Assembly: GCA_015065365.1 (NCBI GenBank)
Contig: SVQL01000005.1
Coordinates: 1 to 37,273, forward strand
Source of the DNA: Oscillospiraceae bacterium
GTDB lineage: Bacteria; Bacillota; Clostridia; Oscillospirales; CAG-272
DNA: 37,273 nt
Reading direction: 5' to 3'
The notes beneath the pieces are model-generated. The model worked only from the letters and a program-made list of their open reading frames with translations. It ran no database searches and had not been told where the DNA came from. Numbering within the stretch: position 1 is the first letter of the stretch; each line of letters opens with the position of its first letter. This document shows, one piece after another, positions 9,101 to 16,470 of the stretch. Both the position numbers and the translations under genes were made by a program.

Positions 9101-9129
9101 TTGCAATTCCGAATTAAATATGTTATAAT
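9101..9129 (+). promoter_or_regulatory. SigA promoter of the 77-aa protein gene
   Basis: TTGCAA (9101-9106), 17-nt spacer, TATAAT (9124-9129), reading into the gene at 9173. It lies after the small-RNA terminator, so the two transcripts are separate. Confidence 0.8.
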
Positions 9130-9172
9130 GTGATTGTTACAAGTTTAAAAAGAAAAGAAAGGAAAGTGGATT

Positions 9173-9406
9173 ATGAAAAAGATTATTTGCAAGGTAGAAT
9201 ACGATACCGAGGCTGCTGAGGTAGTTCTTAAGAAGGTAAACGGTAATTTCGGAGATGCCGACGGCTACGAGGAAACTCTTTACAAAACCGCAAACGGCAA
9301 GTTCTTCCTCTACACCAACGGCGGAGCTGACTCCAAGTATCCCACCGAGGATATCAAGCGTATGTCCCCCGCAAAGGCTGACGAGTGGCTCGCTGCAAAC
9401 GCGTAA
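9173..9406 (+). CDS. Conserved small protein of unknown function, 77 aa
   Basis: The ATG at 9173 follows GAAAGGAAAG and the gene has its own promoter and a strong terminator, so it is a real monocistronic gene. The composition is soluble, with no signal peptide or membrane helix. The middle and end (EETLYKTANGKFFLYTNGG, SKYPTEDIKRMSPAKADEWL) resemble, from memory, a family of small Clostridia proteins with an ETLY-K-TGEYFLYGEGG-SKY core and an EDA-EW end. Those homologs are often found on mobile elements and are usually longer. No biochemical function is known to me. The repeated aromatic turns suggest a small beta-rich fold with a C-terminal helix. Confidence 0.85.
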   Translation: MKKIICKVEYDTEAAEVVLKKVNGNFGDADGYEETLYKTANGKFFLYTNGGADSKYPTEDIKRMSPAKADEWLAANA

Positions 9407-9414
9407 TTCAAAAG

Positions 9415-9467
9415 AAAACGTAACGGCAGAGTATATCGGATGACGATAGCTCCGCCGTTACGTTTTT
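9415..9467 (+). terminator. Terminator of the 77-aa protein gene
   Basis: AAAACGTAACGGC (9415-9427) pairs over 13 bp with GCCGTTACGTTTT (9454-9466). The long loop has internal GAG/CTC and ATCG/CGAT pairing, and T residues follow. Confidence 0.88.
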
Positions 9468-9520
9468 ATTTTTAAGTTTATCCATACCGAAAAACACGAC
9501 TGAAAATTCGGATTTCAAAA

Positions 9521-9757
9521 TCAAGCCTCGTCAAACACGAGGAATTTGTATACCGGTATATCAAGCACGCGAGCGATATCAAAAAGAGTATCAAGAGAAA
9601 CCGCTTTGTTAATATTCGGGGCTTCAACGTGACCGATAAACGCCGGCGTGCGATCTATTTTCTCTGCTAATTGCTCCTGTGTCAGTCCTCTTAATTTGCG
9701 GTAATAAGCAATTTTCAATCCCAACTGCATATACTCAGATTCGTAGATAAGCTTCAT
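9521..9757 (-). CDS. XRE-family helix-turn-helix regulator, 78 aa
   Basis: Single-domain Cro/C1-type DNA-binding protein. The five-helix domain spans about residues 11-70, with LGLKIAYYRKLRGLTQEQLAEKI (helices 1-2) and TPAFIGHVEAP as the recognition helix and turn. VSLDTLFDIARVLDIPVYKFL makes the last two helices. I start it at ATG 9757, which has AGAGGTGG just upstream; a longer frame to 9811 lacks a ribosome site. There is no effector domain. It is divergent from the membrane protein at 9914, and a perfect palindrome (9832-9846) sits between them, the usual arrangement for a local repressor, although control has not been shown. Confidence 0.9.
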   Translation of the reverse strand: MKLIYESEYMQLGLKIAYYRKLRGLTQEQLAEKIDRTPAFIGHVEAPNINKAVSLDTLFDIARVLDIPVYKFLVFDEA

Positions 9758-9804
9758 CACTCCACCTCTTTCCGTAATAATATTATACCGCAAACAAAAA
9801 AATC

Positions 9805-9833
9805 TTGACATGACTTTGTAAATATGATATAAT
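9805..9833 (+). promoter_or_regulatory. SigA promoter of the eight-helix membrane protein
   Basis: Consensus TTGACA (9805-9810), 17-nt spacer, consensus TATAAT (9828-9833). It is one of the strongest promoters in the window, although it precedes a gene of unknown function. Confidence 0.9.
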
Positions 9834-9846
9834 ATCTGTCAGATAT
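9832..9846. promoter_or_regulatory. Perfect 15-bp palindrome, candidate operator
   Basis: ATATCTG-T-CAGATAT, a perfect 7-1-7 inverted repeat. It starts inside the -10 box and covers the predicted transcription start (about 9840). A protein bound here would block the promoter. The divergent XRE regulator (9521-9757) is the obvious candidate by proximity. Confidence 0.65.
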
Positions 9847-9913
9847 AAAGGCATCTTTTTCAGAACATTAAAGTGCTTTTAGTTCAAAAACACACACTGA
9901 GAGGAATTACGCT

Positions 9914-11212
9914 ATGAGCCAACCTTACAAGCAATTTAAGTCCAATTTTTTACTCAACAATATTCTCTATCTGATCACAGCAGCCTTTGAAGTACTGCTA
10001 CTGTCTTGTTCTCTTTTTCTTCCCTTCATTAACGTAACTGCAGAGGGACTGCCCGACGGCCCTATTTCCCCCTTTAAATTACTTCTCGTTTTAATCACAT
10101 CAACCTCAAATGAGCTTGATGCCTTGAGCTTTGAGTTTGTAGAATTTTTATTTGTATCCGCTTTATTTTCACTTAGTCTCATTTTTTTGGTTATACTTGA
10201 AACAACGCTTATTATCTACAATTCACTAAACTTGGATTGGTACGGAAAATACCGATATTATCAAGAAAAAGTCATTATTAAAAACGGAATGCGATACAAT
10301 ATCTCGGAGTACTCCGAGCTTAACTTCTTTTACATCTCAATAGCGCCTTTAGTTATGATCGTGGGAAACGCAATGCTACCGTTCAGCTCTGATTACGGCA
10401 TTGAAATTTCGTGGTTTTACGTTTTCCCTATGCTGTTTTTGTACGTTGTGTGCATCGTCATAGGAAGCATTTCCGTTTCATACACGAAAAAAATGAATCA
10501 CACGATCAGATCCTCTCTGCGCAACACCGCAATAGAACGTCAGCCATTGTACGATGATTCCAAATACTACGTTCCCTATTTCAAGCGAATCGCAGTATTG
10601 CATATTATCACCGACGTTCTCGTGCTCGTTGCCGCAAGTATCATCTTTTTCTTCCCCCTTTTTTCTCTCTCAGATTCCGCACTGATTCCTATGAACTATT
10701 CACTGTCCACAAATCTCTTCCTGTTTTTGGGCGCTATGTTTTTTATGGATTTTGGTGTCACACTGTTTATCGAGGCGATATTTATTATGCTGATTTCAGC
10801 ATCCGCGGTATGGGCTTTGGTAAATTTGATAATAAACATAGTTTGCTTAGCAGGTGTTCGCCGATACACGGAAGCCTTCCGCAAAAAGCTTAATGACCAA
10901 GGACTTGGAAGAACTCCAGCGCCTGCCGTAATGTTGGGAGTAACCACCATATTTACGTTCCTATACATCATATTTGCAAAGTTTGGATTCATATCCACTG
11001 TCTTTTTCGGAGTCGATTTTTACATACCCGTCTTCATTTTCTTGCTTATGCTACTCACGGCTATATGGATACTGATAGGCGTATGCCGTATTTTAAACAA
11101 GAGAATGCAAAACACTTCCCTGACAGACAAAGCAGTAAAAATGGACAACGAAATTTGTGAATTCCGCGAGACTGTCTCGGAGCAAGCAGAAGAAAGCACC
11201 GTCAATAATTGA
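9914..11212 (+). CDS. Eight-helix membrane protein of unknown function with internal duplication
   Basis: The protein is 432 aa with about eight hydrophobic segments, near residues 17-41, 76-104, 138-158, 168-190, 226-252, 282-313, 338-360 and 368-394. The halves look like repeats of a four-helix unit: LYLITAAFEVLLL (19-31) matches LHIITDVLVLVAA (229-241), VEFLFVSALFSLS (76-88) matches IEAIFIMLISASA (286-298), and each half has a basic cytoplasmic loop between helices 2 and 3. No catalytic motif, transporter signature or lipobox is visible, and I do not recognise the family. The C-terminal tail (397-432) is acidic and soluble. A consensus promoter with an overlapping palindrome precedes it and the XRE gene is divergent. 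The ATG at 9914 follows GAGAGGAAT. Confidence 0.85.
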   Translation: MSQPYKQFKSNFLLNNILYLITAAFEVLLLSCSLFLPFINVTAEGLPDGPISPFKLLLVLITSTSNELDALSFEFVEFLFVSALFSLSLIFLVILETTLIIYNSLNLDWYGKYRYYQEKVIIKNGMRYNISEYSELNFFYISIAPLVMIVGNAMLPFSSDYGIEISWFYVFPMLFLYVVCIVIGSISVSYTKKMNHTIRSSLRNTAIERQPLYDDSKYYVPYFKRIAVLHIITDVLVLVAASIIFFFPLFSLSDSALIPMNYSLSTNLFLFLGAMFFMDFGVTLFIEAIFIMLISASAVWALVNLIINIVCLAGVRRYTEAFRKKLNDQGLGRTPAPAVMLGVTTIFTFLYIIFAKFGFISTVFFGVDFYIPVFIFLLMLLTAIWILIGVCRILNKRMQNTSLTDKAVKMDNEICEFRETVSEQAEESTVNN

Positions 11213-11236
11213 CGAGCCGCCGTTTATCGCTATACA

Positions 11237-11282
11237 AAAATACCGCCTTACCATCAAAAAAATGATGGTAAGGCGGTATTTT
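11237..11282. terminator. Bidirectional terminator between membrane protein gene and CDF transporter gene
   Basis: A perfect 20-bp stem (11237-11256 with 11263-11282) around an AAAAAA loop, with A and T tracts at the ends. It serves both convergent genes. Confidence 0.92.
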
Positions 11283-11311
11283 GCGTTCTTCAAAAGGCGT
11301 TGCAAATTTTC

Positions 11312-12472
11312 TTATACGTACGCCTTGTCTATATTTACGACGGCAAAATAGTTTCCGTCGAGAGTCCTCACTATCTTTTCAACCGCCGCCTTTATCTCCT
11401 CGTCGCTTTTTCTGACGCCGAAAGGAACGACTACGTCAAAAATCACGTTGGTATGCGTAGGGCCGACGACCATTCTGAAGTCGTGTATGGTAAGACCGGA
11501 ATCAATGCAGGTAACGAACGCCGCTATCTTTTCCTTAAGCTCGTTTATTTGCGGATCGTCGGTGACTATGGGATCCATATGTATAACCGCGTCACACCTG
11601 AGCTTCTCACGAAGCTCCTTTTCTATATTGTCTATCATATCGTGCGTGTGAAGAAGATCAGAGTTTGCGTCAACCTCCGCGTGCAGAGAAATCATCGAGC
11701 GACCGGGGCCGTAGTCGTGAACTATAAGGTCGTGTATTCCTCTTATACCCTCGTAAGAATACACAATAGCCGTTATTTCGTTTATATACTCGTCGCTCGG
11801 CGAGCCTCCGAGAAGCGGGTCAATCGTCTCCTTCGCGGAGCGAAGTCCGGAAAAGAGTATAAAGCCCGATACCGCAAGACCGCAGTATGCGTCGATATTT
11901 ACGGAAAACACCTTAGCGATAATAAGGCTTGCAAGCACAGCCGCAGTAGCAATACAGTCGGAAAGTGAATCGGTAGCGGTCGCCTTCATCGCCGCCGAGG
12001 AAATCTTTTTGGATATTCTGAAATTGTAAAACGCCATGTACGCCTTGATCACTATGGAAACTGCGAGTATAATCACGGCAACGTAGCTGAACTGCACAGC
12101 CTCGGGAGTTATAATCTTTTCAAATGACGATTTACCCAGCTCAAAGCCCACAAGTATTATAAGCATTGATACTATAAATCCCGAAATATACTCAAATCTG
12201 CCGTGTCCGAACGGATGATCCTTGTCTGCCTTCTGCTCCGAAAGTCGAAATCCGAGAAGCGAGATAAGCGACGAGGTCGCGTCCGTTAGATTATTGAATG
12301 CATCGGAAATAACGGATATTGCACCGCTTATAATTCCCGCAAAAAGCTTTATTCCGAAAAGCAAAACGTTAAGGCATATACCGACAAGGCTACAAAGCTT
12401 GCCGTAAGCCCCCCTCGCTTTCTCGGGAGAACCGTTGTCTTTTATAAATATTTTTGCTAAAAGTCCTATCAC
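11312..12472 (-). CDS. Cation diffusion facilitator family transporter
   Basis: Proton-coupled exporter of divalent metals, 386 aa. The six-helix core (about 30-220) has the metal-site motifs SDAFNNLTDATSS in helix 2 and TDSLSDC in helix 5, plus the conserved DKDHPFGHGRFEY loop. A cytoplasmic ferredoxin-like domain (about 225-310) has HDLIVHDYGPGRSMISLHAEVD. A further ~75-residue C-terminal extension contains IHDFRMVVGPTHTNVIFDVVV, as in many Clostridia members. Start is GTG at 12472, preceded by GGAGGT. Variation of the usual HxxxD in helix 2 (here N-x-x-D) leaves metal specificity open (Zn, Mn or Fe). No metal-sensor gene is adjacent. Confidence 0.93.
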   Translation of the reverse strand: MIGLLAKIFIKDNGSPEKARGAYGKLCSLVGICLNVLLFGIKLFAGIISGAISVISDAFNNLTDATSSLISLLGFRLSEQKADKDHPFGHGRFEYISGFIVSMLIILVGFELGKSSFEKIITPEAVQFSYVAVIILAVSIVIKAYMAFYNFRISKKISSAAMKATATDSLSDCIATAAVLASLIIAKVFSVNIDAYCGLAVSGFILFSGLRSAKETIDPLLGGSPSDEYINEITAIVYSYEGIRGIHDLIVHDYGPGRSMISLHAEVDANSDLLHTHDMIDNIEKELREKLRCDAVIHMDPIVTDDPQINELKEKIAAFVTCIDSGLTIHDFRMVVGPTHTNVIFDVVVPFGVRKSDEEIKAAVEKIVRTLDGNYFAVVNIDKAYV

Positions 12473-12570
12473 TATCCTACCTCCAATATAAGGTAATTAT
12501 TATAATATCACACATTCGGTAAAAAAGCAAGAAATTATTTTAACAATATTTAAATAATTTGAAATAACTA

Positions 12571-12599
12571 TGGAAATTCGGAAGAAAGTGTGATATAAT
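12571..12599 (+). promoter_or_regulatory. Extended -10 promoter of lon
   Basis: TGA directly before TATAAT (12594-12599) gives an extended -10; the -35 (TGGAAA, 12571-12576, 17-nt spacing) is weak. The 120-nt leader has a possible GCTTGAG/CTCAAGC hairpin. I see no CIRCE (HrcA) or CtsR-type direct repeat, so heat-shock control by those routes is not evident. Confidence 0.6.
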
Positions 12600-12725
12600 A
12601 TAATGAATATGTATTTGCTTGAGCGTATTTTTATGCAATAACTTCCTCAAGCCGCAATATTCAGCCGTAAATCTAACTTATTTTTAAGACACGGCAAGGC
12701 AATTTCCCGAAAGGATACTGAATAA

Positions 12726-15161
12726 ATGTCAAAATATATAGTTAAAATCAAAAAGATGACCCTTCCCGTAATTCCGGTTAAGGGCTTGGTCGCATTTCCG
12801 GGCGCCGCTATCAGCTTCGAGCTGACAGAGGATTTTGCTGCAAAGGCAGCAGAGGCGGCGTTCGATACCGATTCCCCAGCGTTTATAGTTGCTTACAAGG
12901 ACGTTGAGGGCGGGGCAAAGCTTCCCGACTGCCTTTACAGCGTAGGTACGGTATGTAAGATAAAGCAATCTGTCAAAGCTCCGGACGGTGTGCTTCGCGT
13001 AGTAGCCGAGGGATATTCAAGAGCGTCCTCTATTGAATACCGACCTTTTACGGAGTACATAATCGCAGAGGTAAATTCCAAAACGCACACCTCCGCTGAC
13101 GAGGATAATATTCGAAATCAGGCATACTGCCGCGCTATACTTACGGAAGCAAAAAAGCTTGCATCCTTCCTTCCCTCCGTAAGCGACGATATGCTGACAT
13201 CGGCATCTGCAATAAAAACCCCCGCTCTCCTTGCAGATTTTATAGCTTCGAATATGCTCGTAAAGCTTTCGGACAAGCAAAGAGTGCTTGAAACCTTTGA
13301 TCCCGAAAAGCGAATAGAGCTTCTTATTACTATAATTGCTGAGGAATTGGATATTTTGTCGTGCGAAATGAACATTCATAAAAAGGTCCGCGCGGCACTC
13401 AATCAAAATCAAAAGGACTATTATCTTCGCGAGCAGGTCAGAGTAATCAAAAACGAGCTTGGTGAGGGTGACGAGGCAGACGAGTATTACGACCGCATTA
13501 TGTCCGCAAAGCTTCCCGATGAGGTACGTGAAAAGCTTCTCAAGGAAAATGAAAGAATGTCAAAAGCGCCCTTTGGCTCATCCGAGGCTACCGTTGCGCG
13601 CTCGTATCTTGACACCTGTCTTGAAATACCGTGGTGTATTTCCACCAAGGACAGAGTAAGCGTGAGCGCGGCAAGAAAGATACTTGATAAAGACCACGAC
13701 GGTCTGGAAAAGGTTAAGGAAAGAATACTTGAATACCTTGCCGTAAAGCAGCTCAATCCCGAGCTTGGCAATCAGATTCTATGTCTTGTTGGTCCTCCCG
13801 GCGTTGGTAAGACCTCCATCGGCGCGTCCATAGCAAGAGCAATGAACAGAAAATACGTTCGCGTTTCATTGGGCGGAGTACGCGATGAGGCGGATATCCG
13901 CGGTCACAGAAAAACCTATATCGGAGCTATGCCCGGAAGAATTATAAACGCTCTTACACAAGCGGGAGTAAATAATCCCCTCATTCTTCTTGACGAAATA
14001 GATAAGCTCACCCGCGACTCACATGGGGATCCCTCCTCTGCACTTCTTGAGGTGCTTGACGGAGAGCAGAATAAGAGCTTCCGCGACCACTTTGTTGAGC
14101 TTTCCTTTGACCTTTCAAGCTGTCTTTTTATAGCAACTGCAAACACGCTTGATACCGTTCCGAAGCCCCTGCTTGACAGAATGGAGGTAATCGAGCTCAA
14201 TTCCTATACAAAGACCGAAAAAATTTCAATATCAAAAAACCACCTCGTGCCCAAGCAGCTTTCTCGCCACGGACTTAATAAGCGTATGCTTAATATTTCC
14301 GACTCGGCAATCGAGGAAATCATTGATTACTATACCAGAGAAGCAGGCGTAAGAAACCTTGAGCGCGCTATTGCGGACGTTTGCCGCAAAGCGGCAAAGG
14401 CAATCGTCGAGGAAACCGTATCGGGCAAAATAACGGTCACCGACAAAAATATCTGCGACTATCTCGGTGCGCGCAAGCGTCTGCCCGAATCCATTTCGGG
14501 CGAAGACGAGATTGGCGTTGTAAACGGACTCGCATGGACGCAGGCGGGCGGCGATCTCTTAAAGGTCGAGGTATCTGTTCTTGACGGAACGGGCAAGATC
14601 GAGCTTACGGGCTCGCTCGGTGACGTTATGAAGGAATCCGCGCAGATAGCGGTAAGCTACGTTCGCTCTATCGCGAGTGAATTCGGTATTCCCTCCGATT
14701 TCTACCAAAAGCATGATATACACATTCACTTCCCCGAGGGAGCCGTTCCCAAGGACGGACCTTCCGCAGGAGTTACCATGGTGACGGCACTTGTAAGCGC
14801 ACTGACAGGCAGGGCTGTTCGCCGCGACGTTGCAATGACGGGAGAAATTTCTCTGCGCGGAAACGTGCTTGCTATAGGTGGACTTAAAGAAAAAACCATG
14901 GCGGCATACTCTGCGGGAGTTAAAACCGTAATTATTCCGCACGACAACGCGAGAAACCTCGATGACGTTGACTCTTTAGTAAAGGAAAATGTAAAATTCG
15001 TTTCCTGCAAAAAGGCAACAGAGGTGTTGGCGGCGGCACTTTGCCCTCTGAAAGCACCCATAGGCAAAAATGCGAGCACCATAGAGGAAACAGAGGAAAT
15101 TGAAATTTTCGCCCCCGCAGACCTCTCACCGAAGAAAGGCAAGATACCTGCCGTAAGATAA
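12726..15161 (+). CDS. lon: ATP-dependent protease La (Lon)
   Basis: Cytosolic AAA+ protease that degrades misfolded and regulatory proteins. The protein is 811 aa. The N-terminal substrate domain begins LPVIPVKGLVAFPG. The AAA+ module has Walker A GPPGVGKT, near residue 360, and Walker B LILLDEID. The C-terminal protease domain has the catalytic Ser in KDGPSAGVTM (Ser680) and the catalytic Lys in GGLKEK (Lys723), 43 residues apart as in E. coli. It is followed 21 nt later by ysxC, as in Bacillus. The first gene of a twelve-gene run without an evident internal terminator. Confidence 0.97.
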   Translation: MSKYIVKIKKMTLPVIPVKGLVAFPGAAISFELTEDFAAKAAEAAFDTDSPAFIVAYKDVEGGAKLPDCLYSVGTVCKIKQSVKAPDGVLRVVAEGYSRASSIEYRPFTEYIIAEVNSKTHTSADEDNIRNQAYCRAILTEAKKLASFLPSVSDDMLTSASAIKTPALLADFIASNMLVKLSDKQRVLETFDPEKRIELLITIIAEELDILSCEMNIHKKVRAALNQNQKDYYLREQVRVIKNELGEGDEADEYYDRIMSAKLPDEVREKLLKENERMSKAPFGSSEATVARSYLDTCLEIPWCISTKDRVSVSAARKILDKDHDGLEKVKERILEYLAVKQLNPELGNQILCLVGPPGVGKTSIGASIARAMNRKYVRVSLGGVRDEADIRGHRKTYIGAMPGRIINALTQAGVNNPLILLDEIDKLTRDSHGDPSSALLEVLDGEQNKSFRDHFVELSFDLSSCLFIATANTLDTVPKPLLDRMEVIELNSYTKTEKISISKNHLVPKQLSRHGLNKRMLNISDSAIEEIIDYYTREAGVRNLERAIADVCRKAAKAIVEETVSGKITVTDKNICDYLGARKRLPESISGEDEIGVVNGLAWTQAGGDLLKVEVSVLDGTGKIELTGSLGDVMKESAQIAVSYVRSIASEFGIPSDFYQKHDIHIHFPEGAVPKDGPSAGVTMVTALVSALTGRAVRRDVAMTGEISLRGNVLAIGGLKEKTMAAYSAGVKTVIIPHDNARNLDDVDSLVKENVKFVSCKKATEVLAAALCPLKAPIGKNASTIEETEEIEIFAPADLSPKKGKIPAVR

Positions 15162-15182
15162 CCGTAAAACAAGGAGAGTATT

Positions 15183-15782
15183 ATGGCTCTTAATATTCAG
15201 AATACAAGCTTAAAAATAAGTGCGGGGCTCCCCAAGCAGTTCCCCTCAGACCCCATACCTCAGGTTGCGTTTTCGGGACGCTCAAACGTAGGAAAAAGCT
15301 CGCTCATAAACACCCTGCTCGGCAGAAAATCATTGGCGCGAGTCAGCTCTGCTCCGGGTAAAACGATAACTATAAATTTTTACGACGTTGATAAAAAGCT
15401 CTATCTTGTAGACCTGCCCGGCTACGGATTTGCAAAGCGCAATCCCGAGGACAAGAAAAAGTGGTCGGCACTTACGGACGGATATTTTACGGCAAATAAA
15501 AACATAGACCGTCTGACTCTCGTGCTTCAGCTTATCGACAGCAGAGTAGGTCCAACCAAGGACGACGAAATGATGCTTGAGTTTTTGCGAGCAGCAGAGC
15601 TTCCGTTTGTAGTTGTGGCTACCAAAATCGACAAGCTCAACGCCACCGAACGCAAGAAGAATCTTGAGGCTATTTCAAGTCACCCCTTAATTTCGGGAGA
15701 AAAGGTCATTGCGTTCTCCTCTCTCAAAGGAGAGGGCAAGGACGAGCTTTGGAAAACTGTTCTTGCATACGCAAAATTCTAA
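15183..15782 (+). CDS. ysxC: Ribosome biogenesis GTPase YsxC/EngB
   Basis: Essential GTPase acting late in 50S assembly. The protein is 199 aa. G motifs: G1 GRSNVGKSS, G2 region with PGKT, G3 DLPGYGFAK, G4 TKIDKL, G5 SSLKGEG. The ATG follows AAGGAG and the gene lies 21 nt after lon. The lon-ysxC pairing is conserved in Bacillota. Confidence 0.96.
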   Translation: MALNIQNTSLKISAGLPKQFPSDPIPQVAFSGRSNVGKSSLINTLLGRKSLARVSSAPGKTITINFYDVDKKLYLVDLPGYGFAKRNPEDKKKWSALTDGYFTANKNIDRLTLVLQLIDSRVGPTKDDEMMLEFLRAAELPFVVVATKIDKLNATERKKNLEAISSHPLISGEKVIAFSSLKGEGKDELWKTVLAYAKF

Positions 15783-15795
15783 AAACGGAGATACC

Positions 15796-16443
15796 ATGAC
15801 ACGCCTCATAATCACAAGACACGGACAAAGCATAGCAAACGCCGAATGCCGCTTTGCAGGACATTCGGACTTTGATCTATCTGAGCTTGGATTTGCCCAA
15901 GCCGAGCTTGTCGGAGAGTATATAGCAAAAAATTTCAAAATAGACCGTATTTATTCAAGCGACCTGCTTCGTGCGTATAACACCGCCGTACCAACTGCAA
16001 AAAAACTCGGACTCACAATAATTCCCACGACCGAGCTGCGCGAGATATACGCAGGTATATGGGAAGGACTCACGACGGACGAGATAGCAGAAAAATACGA
16101 GCATGACTTTGCAATCTGGAAAAACGATTACGCAAACAGCCGCTGCACCGAGGGAGAATCAACAAAGGAGATCTACGCTCGTGCGCTTACTACCGTAAGG
16201 AAGCTTGCAGAGAAGCACGACGGAGAGACGGTAATGCTTTCCACACACGCAACACTCGTAAGAGCGCTTTGCGCGCACGCCGAGGGATTTGATGACTCAC
16301 GAGTCGGCGAGATCCCCTTTACACATAACGCATCAATAAACGTATTTACCTACGACCAGGGCAAGCTTATCCCCGAGCGTTTGAATATTATTGAGCATCT
16401 TGGAGATATGGTGACGGGAGTGCACCGCTCATTCGGAAAATAA
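15796..16443 (+). CDS. Histidine phosphatase superfamily protein (phosphoglycerate mutase-like)
   Basis: The protein is 215 aa with the RHGQ phospho-His signature at the N-terminus (LIITRHGQSIANAE). It has the second catalytic region SSDLLRAYNTA, the proton donor ELREIYAGIWEG and the second His in STHATLVRAL. This is the cofactor-dependent PGM/CobC/phosphatase branch, so it may be a broad phosphatase rather than a glycolytic mutase. I begin it at ATG 15796, preceded by ACGGAG and 13 nt after ysxC; the frame upstream only overlaps ysxC. The substrate cannot be inferred; the neighbour lysA gives no direct clue. Confidence 0.9.
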   Translation: MTRLIITRHGQSIANAECRFAGHSDFDLSELGFAQAELVGEYIAKNFKIDRIYSSDLLRAYNTAVPTAKKLGLTIIPTTELREIYAGIWEGLTTDEIAEKYEHDFAIWKNDYANSRCTEGESTKEIYARALTTVRKLAEKHDGETVMLSTHATLVRALCAHAEGFDDSRVGEIPFTHNASINVFTYDQGKLIPERLNIIEHLGDMVTGVHRSFGK

Positions 16444-16470
16444 CTCCCCTTGAAAGTGAAAGGAACAAAC

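Noticed and set aside
9478-9486. Single near-DnaA box (TTATCCATA)
   Set aside because: One 8-of-9 match with no cluster, no dnaA nearby and no AT-rich unwinding element next to it; not evidence for an origin.
11300-11968. Open frame of 222 codons on the plus strand opposite the CDF transporter gene
   Set aside because: It is the antisense shadow of a well-recognised gene, has no ribosome site, and its composition is unlike a folded protein.
12600-12725. CIRCE or CtsR operator before lon
   Set aside because: No TTAGCACTC/GAGTGCTAA inverted repeat and no CtsR-type direct heptad repeat is present.
16444-16470. Lysine riboswitch before lysA
   Set aside because: The gap is only 27 nt; a lysine riboswitch needs well over 150 nt.
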